Shown here: in pieces, positions 18,347 through 28,000 of the stretch
Layout: every line of letters starts with the position of its first letter
Position numbering within the stretch: the first letter of the stretch is position 1
NCBI GenBank assembly: GCA_031257015.1
Contig: JAIRPK010000030.1
Coordinates: 21,065-85,064, forward strand
Length of the DNA: 64,000 nucleotides
Reading direction: 5' to 3'
Source: Tannerellaceae bacterium
GTDB taxonomy: Bacteria; Bacteroidota; Bacteroidia; Bacteroidales; Tannerellaceae
Notes under the pieces: model-generated
What the model was told of the DNA's origin: nothing
Databases searched by the model: none
Seen by the model: the letters and a program-made list of their open reading frames with translations, nothing else
Position numbers and translations under genes: made by a program

Positions 18347-18646
18347 TTACTGATTCTTGAGGTCAAGATTTACTGAAATCTGGAGATTTTACGATTTCTT
18401 GGGGTCAAGATTTACTGAAATCTGGAGATTTTACGATTTCTTGAGGTCAAGATTTGTTGAAATCTGGAGATTTTAAGGATTCTTGAGGTCAAGATTTGTT
18501 GAAATCTGGAGATTTTACGATTTCTTGAGGTCAAGAATCATTGAAAATTGGAGATTTTAAGAATTCTTGAGGTCAAGATTTACTGAAATCTGGAGATTTT
18601 AAGAATTCTTGAGGTCAAGATTTGATGAAAGTCGGAGATTTTAAGG
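18347..18646. repeat. Tandem array 2: 42-bp period, seven units
   Basis: CTTGAGGTCAAG (CTTGGGGTCAAG in one copy) starts at 18,356, 18,398, 18,440, 18,482, 18,524, 18,566 and 18,608, exactly 42 bp apart. Each unit has two palindromic cores, TTCTTGAGGTCAAGAA-type and GATTTACTGAAATC-type, so the basic step is about 21 bp. It lies between the right direct repeat and the next lipoprotein gene. Confidence 0.92.
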
Positions 18647-18677
18647 AATAAGGCAATATATGCTTCATGATTTCTCC

Positions 18678-18717
18678 AAAAGCGTGTAAACCGATTCATC
18701 AAAGCGTATACGCTTTT
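18678..18717 (+). terminator. Second GCGTGTAAAC-type hairpin
   Basis: AAAAGCGTGTA pairs with TATACGCTTTT across a loop (one G-T mismatch in the stem). It repeats the motif of the 18,233 terminator on the other side of array 2 and lies 48 bp before the DUF1735 lipoprotein gene. Confidence 0.6.
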
Positions 18718-18764
18718 GTATAGATATAAAACAGATTAAACAATAAAAAATAAAGATTAAGACT

Positions 18765-19784
18765 ATGTACAAGATTAAATCAATAATCACAGTCTTATTA
18801 TGCGGAGGACTGTTTACCGCTTGCGAGCGGGATTATAACTCTGAACTTTCGGTTGAAAACGAAACACCGCATTATATATATATTTCATCGGCCAGGGAAC
18901 AGCTTGTTTCTGCAACCGATTCGGTCTTTAAAATGAAAGAAGCCGGAAAAGAAATTATGGAATTAACTTACAGCTTTACGGTACGGTATGGCATAAGCGA
19001 GGAAAAAACGGCTACGGTGGAAACAACCGTCGGGCAGGATTTCTCGCTGGTGGAAGAGTATAACAAAAGCAAGTCGAAAAACTTGCTCGCCCTCCCGGAA
19101 TCCTTCCTATCGTTCCCGACAACTTCAGCAAATATCCCGTCCGGCTCTGATGAAGTTAGCGTATCTTTCAAACTAATAAACATTGACAGGCTGCCCGACG
19201 GGGAATATCTGCTCCCGATTACAATAAAGTCGGCAAATGCCAGCAATGGCTTTCAATTGCACAAGCTGAAGAAAACGGCGTACTACCATATTACGAAAAC
19301 GGAGATGATGCTTGACAAGTCGAAAGCTGAAATGATTGATTGCAGCGACCTTCGTCAGGATGAGGGCGGCGGCAAAGGTATAGCTGCCCTGCTGGACGGC
19401 GATCCTGCTACTTTCTGGCATTCAGGTTACGGAAGCGCTTACGGTGGCGGCAACGCACCATTACCGCATTGGATAAGAATGGATATGAAATCGTCGTGGG
19501 AAATAACAAAAATCACGCTGTGGCGCCGTATCGGTATCTTTTCAACCGATACAAAGAGCGTTATATTCAAAGTGAACGACAATCTTGTTCCGTTTGACGA
19601 CCCGTCGTGGAAAGAAATCGGAAAGGTGGAGTTCTCAACAACCAATACTGATGAAACAATGAAAACAATAGCCATTGCGCCTGAAAAAATGACGCGCGGC
19701 AGATACTTGCTTCTGTTTATGAACGAACCGGGCGGCAGGGGAGACCTGGCGGAACTGGCAGAAATAGATGTTTATATTAGATAA
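18765..19784 (+). CDS. DUF1735/discoidin surface lipoprotein (SusE position)
   Basis: 339 residues with a lipoprotein signal, Cys at residue 20 (CGGLFTACERDYN). Residues about 25-180 are a DUF1735 (BT_3987-like N-terminal) domain, with PDGEYLLPITIKSANA as its last strand pattern. The C-terminal half, with GKGIAALLDGDPATFWHSGYG and WIRMDMKSSWEITKITLWRR, is an F5/8 type C carbohydrate-binding domain. Such proteins are surface glycan-binding partners of SusC/SusD. The next gene starts 5 bp after it and is a paralogue with the same leader and DUF1735 domain. Confidence 0.85.
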   Translation: MYKIKSIITVLLCGGLFTACERDYNSELSVENETPHYIYISSAREQLVSATDSVFKMKEAGKEIMELTYSFTVRYGISEEKTATVETTVGQDFSLVEEYNKSKSKNLLALPESFLSFPTTSANIPSGSDEVSVSFKLINIDRLPDGEYLLPITIKSANASNGFQLHKLKKTAYYHITKTEMMLDKSKAEMIDCSDLRQDEGGGKGIAALLDGDPATFWHSGYGSAYGGGNAPLPHWIRMDMKSSWEITKITLWRRIGIFSTDTKSVIFKVNDNLVPFDDPSWKEIGKVEFSTTNTDETMKTIAIAPEKMTRGRYLLLFMNEPGGRGDLAELAEIDVYIR

Positions 19785-19789
19785 ACTAA

Positions 19790-21553
19790 ATGTACAGGAT
19801 AAAAAAAATAATCGCAGTCTTTTTGTGCGGAGGACTTTTCACCGCTTGCGAACGGGATTATAATGCCGAGCTGTCGGTGAAGAATGTTATTCCGCATTAT
19901 GTGTATATATCTTCGGATATTGAAACGAATGTTTTGGCTACGGATATTATTGACCGTGGAGAAACAGAAAAGTCTTTACAGCTAACGGTAAAGTATGCCG
20001 TGACGGAGGAGGCAAATGCCAGCGTCGAGGCAATACTTGCGCCGGATATGTCCCTGGTAGAAGATTATAACAAAAAGAAGTCTAAAAAATTCCTTCCTTT
20101 CCCGGAAGCCAACCTCTCGTTCACGACCGGAACGGTAAATATCCCGGTCGGCTCGCTTGAAACGAGCGTTGATTTCAAGATAGTGAACCTTGACCAGCTT
20201 CCTAACGGAGAATTTCTCCTGCCGATAACAATAAAGTCGGTCAATGCAAGCAATGGCTTTCCTGTTTTTGAAGCGAAGAAAACGGCCTATTACCAGGTCG
20301 TGAACAAAGGCGCAGCCTTGAAAGGTCAATGGCTCTTTGACGATGAGTCGAATCCGGCCAAAGCAACCGTAGGGAAGGATCTTCAGCCCGTCGGTTCGGG
20401 TTTCACGCAGGTTCAAGGCCCGGAAGGAAAAAAAGGCGCCGTTCGCATATCGCAGGGAAGCTACTTTAAGGCCGTTCATGAAATTGCTGCCGGCGAAAGC
20501 GGAAAGGTAGAGGAATATACCATGCTGATTGACTTCAAATACCCGGCAACGGGCACGTGGTACACCTTTTACCAGACAAACTTGAATAATAATGACGACG
20601 CGGACTTCTTTATCAACAAAACCGGCAATATAGGCGTGGGAGATTTGGGATATTCATCGGCAGTCGCTCCGGCAAACGCATGGAACCGTTTAATAATAAC
20701 GCTTAAAAAAGGCGTGGGAATTAAATTCTACCTGAACGGAAACATGATTCATGCTCCGGCGACCAACCTTGACAAAGATCGCTTTTACCTCGATCCCGCC
20801 GGCGTTATCCTTTTCGGAGATGAAGACGGCGATGACGGAGAATTTGACGTCGCGCGAGTGGACATATATGAAGGCGTAATGAGCGAAGCAAGAATAAAAG
20901 TTATCAGCGGCACCGGCGACAGCGAACCGGTAGATTTAAGCCATATAACTTACAACTTCTCCGCCCCTGACTTTACCGCTCCAGCCGTTAGCGGCGCCAA
21001 ACCCCTGGAATTTGAAAATCCTGCAAGCGTCACCGCAGTAGCCGGACCGGGCGAACGGGGAGCTGCGCTTATTACAAAAAACAATAGCGTGAAAGTTCCC
21101 AATTCCAAAGGAACAGAAATGAATACATACACAATGCTGCTCGATATTCTACCGCTCGGCACTGATGATGATTACGCTGCTCTTTTCCAGGCAACGGAAT
21201 CAAACAGTGGCGACGATGCCGACCTGTACATCAGAAACGACGGCCGGCTCGGACAGGGAAATTACGGCGAAGCCGGAGCTGTTCCATTGAACAAATGGAG
21301 CCGCATCGTAGTAGTTGTTGACGTAGCAAAAAACATTTGCGATTATTATGTAAACGGCAGCTTTTACATGCATAATCCCGGACGCGCAAGCCACATGACA
21401 ATAGGCAGCAGCCATTATTGGTTATTTGCAGACGCATACGGGCATGATTATGAATATGACATCCATTGCGCCGGCTTCTCCATTTGGGACAAAAACCTGA
21501 CAGAGGATGAAATCGCCGCGCTGGGAAATGCCGACAAACCGCTTCAACCATAA
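19790..21553 (+). CDS. DUF1735 lipoprotein with two LamG-like domains
   Basis: 587 residues, Cys at residue 20 in the same ACERDYN context as its neighbour. The DUF1735 domain (about 25-175) is clearly duplicated from the upstream gene (NGEFLLPITIKSVNASNGF). Two concanavalin/LamG-type jelly-roll domains follow, each with an ADFFINKTGNIGVGD or ADLYIRNDGRLGQGN strand and a NAWNRLII or NKWSRIVV strand. It probably binds the glycan handled by the locus. The two tandem paralogues differ only in which binding module is attached. Confidence 0.85.
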   Translation: MYRIKKIIAVFLCGGLFTACERDYNAELSVKNVIPHYVYISSDIETNVLATDIIDRGETEKSLQLTVKYAVTEEANASVEAILAPDMSLVEDYNKKKSKKFLPFPEANLSFTTGTVNIPVGSLETSVDFKIVNLDQLPNGEFLLPITIKSVNASNGFPVFEAKKTAYYQVVNKGAALKGQWLFDDESNPAKATVGKDLQPVGSGFTQVQGPEGKKGAVRISQGSYFKAVHEIAAGESGKVEEYTMLIDFKYPATGTWYTFYQTNLNNNDDADFFINKTGNIGVGDLGYSSAVAPANAWNRLIITLKKGVGIKFYLNGNMIHAPATNLDKDRFYLDPAGVILFGDEDGDDGEFDVARVDIYEGVMSEARIKVISGTGDSEPVDLSHITYNFSAPDFTAPAVSGAKPLEFENPASVTAVAGPGERGAALITKNNSVKVPNSKGTEMNTYTMLLDILPLGTDDDYAALFQATESNSGDDADLYIRNDGRLGQGNYGEAGAVPLNKWSRIVVVVDVAKNICDYYVNGSFYMHNPGRASHMTIGSSHYWLFADAYGHDYEYDIHCAGFSIWDKNLTEDEIAALGNADKPLQP

Positions 21554-21589
21554 GAGGGTTTAAATAGATTATTCATGACTAAATTTCTT

Positions 21590-21619
21590 GTAGAGACGCT
21601 CGATTTCGGGCGTCTCTAC
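21590..21619. terminator. GTAGAGACGC inverted repeat
   Basis: GTAGAGACGC and GCGTCTCTAC form a perfect 10-bp stem around a 10-nt loop, just after the lipoprotein gene. A degenerate relative is at 34,391-34,418. It may act as a terminator or be a dispersed REP-like element. The rest of the gap to 21,851 holds only a weak copy of the 31-bp direct repeat and the promoter below. Confidence 0.65.
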
Positions 21620-21826
21620 ATGTTTTATGCCTGCACGTATTGGGCAGGCTACACGCTTAATTCTCCGAAGGCCTCGCCAAACATTTGAAGCAAATACTGT
21701 CAGCCTAATCCTTCAACTCCTGTTTCCCTGAAAACAAATCAAATCACCCTGACACAGGACATCCCTTCCCGGACAGTAGACAACAACAAACTTTCACCCA
21801 AATATTGCCCGCTCAACAAAAAAATA

Positions 21827-21834
21827 TACCTTCG
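21827..21834 (+). promoter_or_regulatory. Promoter -7 box for the ECF sigma gene
   Basis: TACCTTCG 18 bp before the ATG at 21,852, close to the TAnnTTTG consensus. Confidence 0.45.
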
Positions 21835-21851
21835 TCCAATAAATCAATACT

Positions 21852-22433
21852 ATGCCAAACAACGATCACATCCATTTATCCATGCTGAAAGAAGGCTCCG
21901 AACCAGCCTTCGAGCATCTCTACCGCCAGTATAGCGGAAGACTGTACAACTTCATATTCAACATAACACGCAAAGACGCCTACCTTACAGAAGAACTGGT
22001 GCAACGAGCCTTCATAAAAGTATGGGAATGTCGCCGGCTGATAGACGCAGACAAATCATTCATATCATACCTCTGCACGATCGCCAAAAACATGCTCCTC
22101 AACGAAATAGAACACCAGGCCGTCGAATACATCTTCACCGAATATGTAATGAAAACAGGAACAACAATAGACCACTCGACCGACAGCGAAACAGACCTCA
22201 TCCTCCTTGAAAACCTGATCGAAAAACTAACCAACAAACTCCCACAAGGAAGACGACGCATCTTCCTCCTGCGAAAAGACAAAGACTACACAGTAAAGGA
22301 AATCGCCAGAGAACTGAACCTCGCCGCCACCACCGTCCAAACCCAATTGGCAAAAGCGCTCACCTTCATGCGAGGAGAACTGTCCAAATATTACGGCTGG
22401 CTATTACTCTTACCATTAATAACATCACTATGA
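21852..22433 (+). CDS. ECF-family RNA polymerase sigma factor
   Basis: 193 residues. Sigma region 2 is seen at about 18-85 (EPAFEHLYRQYSGRLYNFI ... AFIKVWECR) and region 4 at about 130-185 (LPQGRRRIFLLRKDKDYTVKEIARELNL). It overlaps the FecR gene by four bases (ATGA at 22,430). Such pairs sense glycan through the STN domain of a SusC protein and switch on the cognate locus. Here the pair is downstream of the lipoprotein genes rather than upstream of SusC. Confidence 0.93.
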   Translation: MPNNDHIHLSMLKEGSEPAFEHLYRQYSGRLYNFIFNITRKDAYLTEELVQRAFIKVWECRRLIDADKSFISYLCTIAKNMLLNEIEHQAVEYIFTEYVMKTGTTIDHSTDSETDLILLENLIEKLTNKLPQGRRRIFLLRKDKDYTVKEIARELNLAATTVQTQLAKALTFMRGELSKYYGWLLLLPLITSL

Positions 22434-23428
22434 ATACATCATACAAAGACCTGTTCAAGAAATACATCTCCAACAAAGCAACAAACCAGGAAATACGCCT
22501 GCTCATATCATTCATCAAAACCAACCCCACATTAAGCGAGCAACTTGAACGGGAAATACAAAACTCCCCTCCCGAAATAAGCGACCACCTGAAACAACAA
22601 ATGCTCAACCGAATCAGAAAACAAATCCATGCAACCGGCAAATACAAACCCAACCACACAACAATCGCATGGAAATACGTCGCAACATTCGCCCTCATCC
22701 TCCTCGCCTTTACCCTCGGAAGATACTACCCAACAACCGGCCAAAACGCCGCAAACACCAGCCAACCCTGGATCATCACAACCGAAAGAGGCGAAAAAGC
22801 CGGCATGACCCTGCCCGACGGCAGCCGCGTATGGCTCAATGCCGCCTCAAGGCTCACCATCTCAAACGCATACAACAAAGAAGAACGACGACTGAACCTC
22901 GAAGGAGAAGCATACTTTGAAGTCGCACCAGACACAATGAAACCCTTTCTCGTCCAATGCAAAGACATGAGAATCGAAGCGCTCGGAACAACCTTCGGCG
23001 TCAAAGCATACGACGAGGACGCCGTCATATCCACCGTACTGGTCGAAGGCAAAGTCCGAGTCGCCATGCCGGAACAAACCACAACAATAGAGCCGCGGGA
23101 ACGCATCGTACTCAACAAGTCAACCCGCGAAATCTCTACGGAAACAGTCAATCCCATCCACTTCACCGAATGGAGGAAAAACAGACTAAGATTTGAGAAC
23201 GAAACCTTCGAAGACATAGCAAGGAATATATCCCGCATATACAACATAGATTACACCTTCGCCGACGAATCCATAAAAACCGTCACCTTCACCGGAACCA
23301 TAAACAACAGCAACCTCGAAGCCATCCTCGCCTCCATCAGCCTCACATCATATATATCCTGCACATTGAAAGACAGTTCAATCATATTCAGAAAAGACGC
23401 CGGGAAGAAGAACTACTTCATGGAATGA
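22430..23428 (+). CDS. FecR-family anti-sigma factor
   Basis: 332 residues: a cytoplasmic N-terminal helical part (1-80), one membrane segment (about 83-100, VATFALILLAFTLG), the FecR periplasmic domain (TERGEKAGMTLPDGSRVWLNAASRL, then LEGEAYFEV) and a C-terminal DUF4974/STN-like domain (FEDIARNISRIYNIDYTF). It should hold the upstream sigma factor and receive a signal from a TonB-linked receptor, most plausibly the STN-bearing SusC at 11.3 kb. Confidence 0.93.
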   Translation: MNTSYKDLFKKYISNKATNQEIRLLISFIKTNPTLSEQLEREIQNSPPEISDHLKQQMLNRIRKQIHATGKYKPNHTTIAWKYVATFALILLAFTLGRYYPTTGQNAANTSQPWIITTERGEKAGMTLPDGSRVWLNAASRLTISNAYNKEERRLNLEGEAYFEVAPDTMKPFLVQCKDMRIEALGTTFGVKAYDEDAVISTVLVEGKVRVAMPEQTTTIEPRERIVLNKSTREISTETVNPIHFTEWRKNRLRFENETFEDIARNISRIYNIDYTFADESIKTVTFTGTINNSNLEAILASISLTSYISCTLKDSSIIFRKDAGKKNYFME

Positions 23429-23514
23429 AGAAACCGGAACATAACACAAAGAGACAAAGACGCGAAGTCCTGTTATTTCTCACCTCTGAAGCTTGCATTT
23501 TTTATTATAAAACT

Positions 23515-23906
23515 CTCCAAACGTTTCACGAGATTCTCCGAAAGCCACCGTTGATTCTCCGAGAGTGTCTGGTGATTCTCCGAGAATCACGCTTGACTCT
23601 CCGAGAGTCACCGTTGATTCTACGAGAGTATATGATCGATTCTCTGAGAATCACGCTTGACACTCTGAGAGTCACCGTTGATTCTCCGAGAGTATATGAT
23701 CGATTCTCCGAGAATCACGCTTGACTCTCCGAGAATCACGCTTGACTCTCCGAGAGTCACCGTTGATTCTCGGAAAGTCACACGAGACGTTCCGAGCGTT
23801 TCACGAGACGTTCCGAGCGTTTCACGAGACGTTCCGAGCGTTTCACGAGACGCTCCAAGCGTTTCACGAGACGTTCCGAGCGTTTCATGAGATGTTTGGA
23901 TTCTAC
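23515..23906. repeat. Tandem array 3: 21-bp period, two subfamilies
   Basis: About 12 units with cores such as GATTCTCCGAGAATC or GACTCTCCGAGAGTC (perfect 7-bp arms around one base) run from 23,532 to about 23,780 at 21-bp steps, with two 22-bp steps at the GTATATGATC variants. They are followed by six units of another core, GAGACGTTCCGAGCGTTTC, at 23,781, 23,802, 23,823, 23,844, 23,865 and 23,886. The first unit at 23,519 is a hybrid of the two. It directly follows FecR. Confidence 0.92.
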
Positions 23907-23948
23907 AAAAATAATTGACAAATATTGCGGTTGTCTAAGATTTCTTTT

Positions 23949-23956
23949 TACCTTTG
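23949..23956 (+). promoter_or_regulatory. Promoter -7 box for the gene at 23,992
   Basis: TACCTTTG, with a TTG-containing element about 20 bp upstream. Confidence 0.6.
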
Positions 23957-23991
23957 TCTCAAAATAAATATAATTATATAACCAAAAAATA

Positions 23992-24477
23992 ATGAAGAAT
24001 AATACTCATTTGCAGGCAATTCCTGCACAGACTTTACAAGAGCTTCAAACCAAACTAAAAGAAGTTTATGCGTTATTAACTCCTTATGCTGTTCCTCTGA
24101 CGCCTGCCGAACGGCATGATTTACTCAAAATGGGTACAAAAACGCTTGAATTTGTTGAAAAAGCGCATGAATTTGCCTTGCAAAACCCTTCGCTTCGTCC
24201 TCCTTACCTTGATATGACGGCTTTTGATGCTGATTTTGTTGATGCGCACGGACTTTGGAGCATACAGAGCTTGTCCGAACAGGTAAATGAATTGCTTTCT
24301 GATACGGCAATGGCTGCCGGAAGCGATGCGTATCACGAATCTCTCCTTTTTTACAGTTCCGTAAAAGTAGCGGCGCTTCAGGATGTTCCCGGCGCAAAGG
24401 CTATATACGAAGAACTAAACAAATGTATGCCTATCGGTAAGCGAAAACCATCCTCCGGAGGTGGCGGTATTGGATAA
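23992..24477 (+). CDS. Conserved hypothetical protein of Bacteroidetes
   Basis: 161 residues, no signal peptide or membrane segment, mostly helical, with a central TPAERHDLLKMGTKTLEFVEKA segment and a Ser/Gly-rich tail (SSGGGGIG). I recall similar uncharacterised proteins scattered, often in several copies, in Bacteroidetes genomes. No function is known to me. It has its own promoter box and a terminator at 24,578, so it is a single-gene unit. Confidence 0.7.
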   Translation: MKNNTHLQAIPAQTLQELQTKLKEVYALLTPYAVPLTPAERHDLLKMGTKTLEFVEKAHEFALQNPSLRPPYLDMTAFDADFVDAHGLWSIQSLSEQVNELLSDTAMAAGSDAYHESLLFYSSVKVAALQDVPGAKAIYEELNKCMPIGKRKPSSGGGGIG

Positions 24478-24577
24478 ATAAATTTTTCTAGTCTTGATTT
24501 TTCTGTTTGTAGAATCTAATCGAATGATTGAAATAGCCAAGTAGATTCTCGTAAATGTGGAAAGCTGTCCTGTGAAG

Positions 24578-24620
24578 CCGAAGTCGCTCCTTAAAAAGAG
24601 CGACTTCGGTCTTTTTTTGT
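24578..24620 (+). terminator. Terminator after the gene at 23,992
   Basis: CCGAAGTCGCTC pairs with GAGCGACTTCGG, followed by a run of seven T. Confidence 0.9.
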
Positions 24621-24636
24621 TTTGCAGGGTACGAAA

Positions 24637-24668
24637 AAAGCCGTTGCCAAATGTTTGACAACGGCTTT
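24637..24668 (-). terminator. Terminator for the dnaE-trxA operon
   Basis: AAAGCCGTTG pairs with CAACGGCTTT; on the minus strand a T run follows. Confidence 0.85.
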
Positions 24669-24709
24669 GAGGCAGATTTGATTTGCTTTTTGCAAAAATG
24701 GTTCCTTAC

Positions 24710-25033
24710 TTAGTTTAAAAGGGCTTTGATTTTTGATTCATATACTGAACGCTGGGCTGAGCCGACAAAGCGGTCGACCAGCTCGCCGTCCTTGAAAAAC
24801 AAAAGGGTGGGGATGTTACGTATTAAGTATTTCTGGACAATGCTGTCGTTCTCTCCTTCATCCACATTTAATTTGCCGATTACTACTTCTCCGGCAAATT
24901 GCTCTGCAAGACTTTCCAATAAAGGACTGACCATTCGACACGGGCCACACCATTCGGCCCAGAAATCCAATACCAGCGGCTTGCCGGAATTTCGCAATTC
25001 ATCAAAATTGCTGTTTGTAACTTCTAAAAGCAT
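24710..25033 (-). CDS. trxA: Thioredoxin
   Basis: 107 residues, full thioredoxin length, with the active site WCGPC at 28-32 inside FWAEWCGPCRM and the cis-Pro region RNIPTLLFF. It is a general dithiol reductant in the cytoplasm. It starts 17 bp after dnaE on the same strand and ends before a strong terminator, so the two genes probably form one unit. Confidence 0.96.
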   Translation of the reverse strand: MLLEVTNSNFDELRNSGKPLVLDFWAEWCGPCRMVSPLLESLAEQFAGEVVIGKLNVDEGENDSIVQKYLIRNIPTLLFFKDGELVDRFVGSAQRSVYESKIKALLN

Positions 25034-25050
25034 ATTGTTATTATTTAGTT

Positions 25051-28000
25051 TTAATTAATTGTAAAATCTATGTATTCGTGTGCTTTGATGAACTCTATGA
25101 GCTGGTTTGTTACTTTAACCTTGATGTCTTTTGACATAAGGTTAATGAATATGTTGTGCTCTCTGTCTGTCACCTTGAAATATAGTTGAGCGCTTCCCGG
25201 ATATTGTTTGATTATCTCGGACAGATCGTTCAGGATGGGTTCTTCGATGTGTAGGATGGGGATGGAGATGATTATCTTTTCGATCAGCTTGTCCTTTTCT
25301 TCCTGCAGGAGTTTTATCGAGCCGATGCGCAGATCAAATTCGTTTTGCTTCCAGCGGTGCCTTTCGGCCTTAGCACGGATGAGGAGGTAGCAGCCGAGTT
25401 TGAAGTAGTTCGCGTATGTGAGATATTCCTTGCCGAAGAGGCGTATCTCGGTGCTTCCGGAATAGTCTTCCAGACGAAGCAGCCCCCAGTGAGTGCCGTC
25501 TTTGGTGTAACATTCGCGGGCATCTGTGACTATGCCGCCTGCCAGTATTTCTCTGCCTTGGAGAGAGGCCAAATCGTTTAGCTCAATGACCTTTGTGTTG
25601 CAGATATATTCCAGTATGATGCGGTAATCGTCCAAAGGGTGGGCGGAGAGATAGATGCCGACGAGTTCCTTCTCGCGGTTGAGAATCTCTAAAGCGCTCC
25701 AGGCTTCGAACTTGGGAAATTCAGGTTTGGAAATCGTTATCTGGTTTGCATCTCCGAAGAGGGAGTTGGTCGTGGAGGCTTTGTCTTGCTGGAACTTGCT
25801 GCCGTAACGGAGGAGGATGTCGATGAACGGTTCGTTCTTTGCGCCTTCAGCGAAGTATTGTTCGCGCTTGATGCCGAAAGTGTCGAACGCGCCGGCAAGG
25901 GCAAGGGCTTCGAAGCTCTTCTTGGTGCAGGACGAGAGGTTGATGCGCTCGACGAGATCGAAGATGTCCTTGTACAGGCCGCCTCTGTTCCTTTCTTCAA
26001 CAATGTTGAGGACGGCGTATTCGCTTAAACCTTTGATGGCGCCCATGCCGAAGCGAATGTCTCCGTTTTTGTTAACGCTGAATTTTAGCAGGGATTCGTT
26101 GATGTCCGGAGGGAGAACCTGTATGCCCATTACTTTACATTCGTCCATGAATCTGGTCAGGTCGGAAATGTTGGAAAGGCTTCGGCTTAGAATAGCTGCC
26201 ATGTATTCAGACGGATAGTTTGCTTTGAGATATGCAGTCTGATAGGCAACCCATGAATAGCATGTCGCATGGCTTTTGTTGAATGCGTACTCCGCGAACT
26301 TTTCCCAGTCTGCCCAAATCTTCCGGAGCTTGCTCTCATCATGTCCGTTGGACTTGCCGCCGATGAAGAATTTCTCTTTCAGCTCGTTCATCTTGTCGAT
26401 CAGCTTCTTTCCCATCGCTTTGCGCAGTGCATCGCTCTCGCCTCCGGTGAAATTGGCCAGAGTGCGAGAAAGGAGCATCACTTGTTCCTGATAGACGGTG
26501 ATTCCGTAGGTATCCTTGAGGTAGCGCTCCATTTCGGGAATGTCGTAGGTGATTTGCTCGCGCCCGTGACGCCTGGCGATGAATGACGGGATGTAGTCCA
26601 TCGGGCCGGGACGGTAAAGGGCGTTCATGGCGATGAGATCTTCAAAGCGACTGGGTTGTAAATCCTTGAGGTTTTTCTGCATTCCGGCAGACTCGAATTG
26701 GAACGTGCCGGTTGTGCGCCCCTGGCAGTATAATTCAAATGTCTTCGCATCTTCCATGTCGATATGGTCAATGTCTATTTTCTTTCCGGTCGTCAGATAT
26801 ACGTTCTCTACGGCTTCTTTTATTATGGAGAGCGTTTTGAGGCCGAGAAAGTCCATTTTGATTAGCCCGGTTTCTTCGATGAGCGAACCTTCGTACTGGG
26901 TGACAAGAAGCTCCTCGCCGGTATCTTTATCTTTTGCCGTACTGACCGGAACTATGTCGGAGATGTCGTTTCGCCCGATGATAACGCCACAGGCATGGAC
27001 GCCGGTGTTTCTTACGTTGCCCTCAAGCTTCTGGGCATACTTGAGCGTTTCGCGTACGTAATGGTCGCCGCCCTCCGCTGCATCGCGGAGCTCGGGAATG
27101 TGGGCGATTGCGTCCTTGAGGGTGATGCGCTTCAGGTTCGGGAGCTTTTCGGGGATGAGCTTGGCGAGGCGGTTGGCTTCCGACAGGGGGACGCGCTCCA
27201 CGCGGGCTACGTCTTTAAGGGCGGACTTCGTGGCCATGGTGCCGTAGGTGATGATACGGGCAACTTTCTCCTGGCCATACTTGTTGGAGACGTAGTCCAG
27301 GACTAACGCTCGCCCTTCGTCGTCAAAATCAACGTCTATATCGGGCATCGAAATACGATCGGGGTTAAGGAAACGCTCGAATAGCAGATCGTATTTTATA
27401 GGGTCTATGTCGGTTATGCCTAAACAGTAGGCGACGACCGATCCGGCTGCCGAACCGCGACCGGGGCCGACGGAGACTTCCAGTTTGCGTGCTTCGCGAA
27501 TGAAGTCTTGCACAATGAGAAAATATCCGGGAAAACCCATGCGCTGGATTGTCGCCAGCTCAAAGTCTATGCGCTCGGTCAGCTCGCTTGAGAAGGGCAT
27601 GGAGTATTTTCGCGCCGCGCCTTCCATCGTGAGGTGACGCAGGTACTCGTCGGCGCTCGTGAAGCCGGACGGGATGGGAAAGTCGGGCATGAGCGGCTTG
27701 TTGTCTATCGAGTAGAACTCAACCTTGGCCGCAATCTCCAGCGTATTGCGGAGCGCTTCGGGTATGTCGGCGAATATGGCGTTCATCTCGGATGTTGTCT
27801 TCATCCACTCCTGCTTGGAGTAGCGCATCCGCGACGGGTCGTCAAGGTTCTTGCCGGTGCTGAGGCAGATGAGGCGATCGTGCGCTTCGGCGTCTTCTTC
27901 GTTTATAAAGTGGACGTCGTTTGTGGCGATCAGCTTGATGTTGTGCTTGCGGGCGAGGCTGATGATGACTTCGTTTACCTCGACCTGCTTGGGATATATG

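Noticed and set aside
23425..23918. Open frames with ETFRAFH or RDVPSVS repeats
   Set aside because: Products of the 21-bp periodicity of array 3, in several frames at once.
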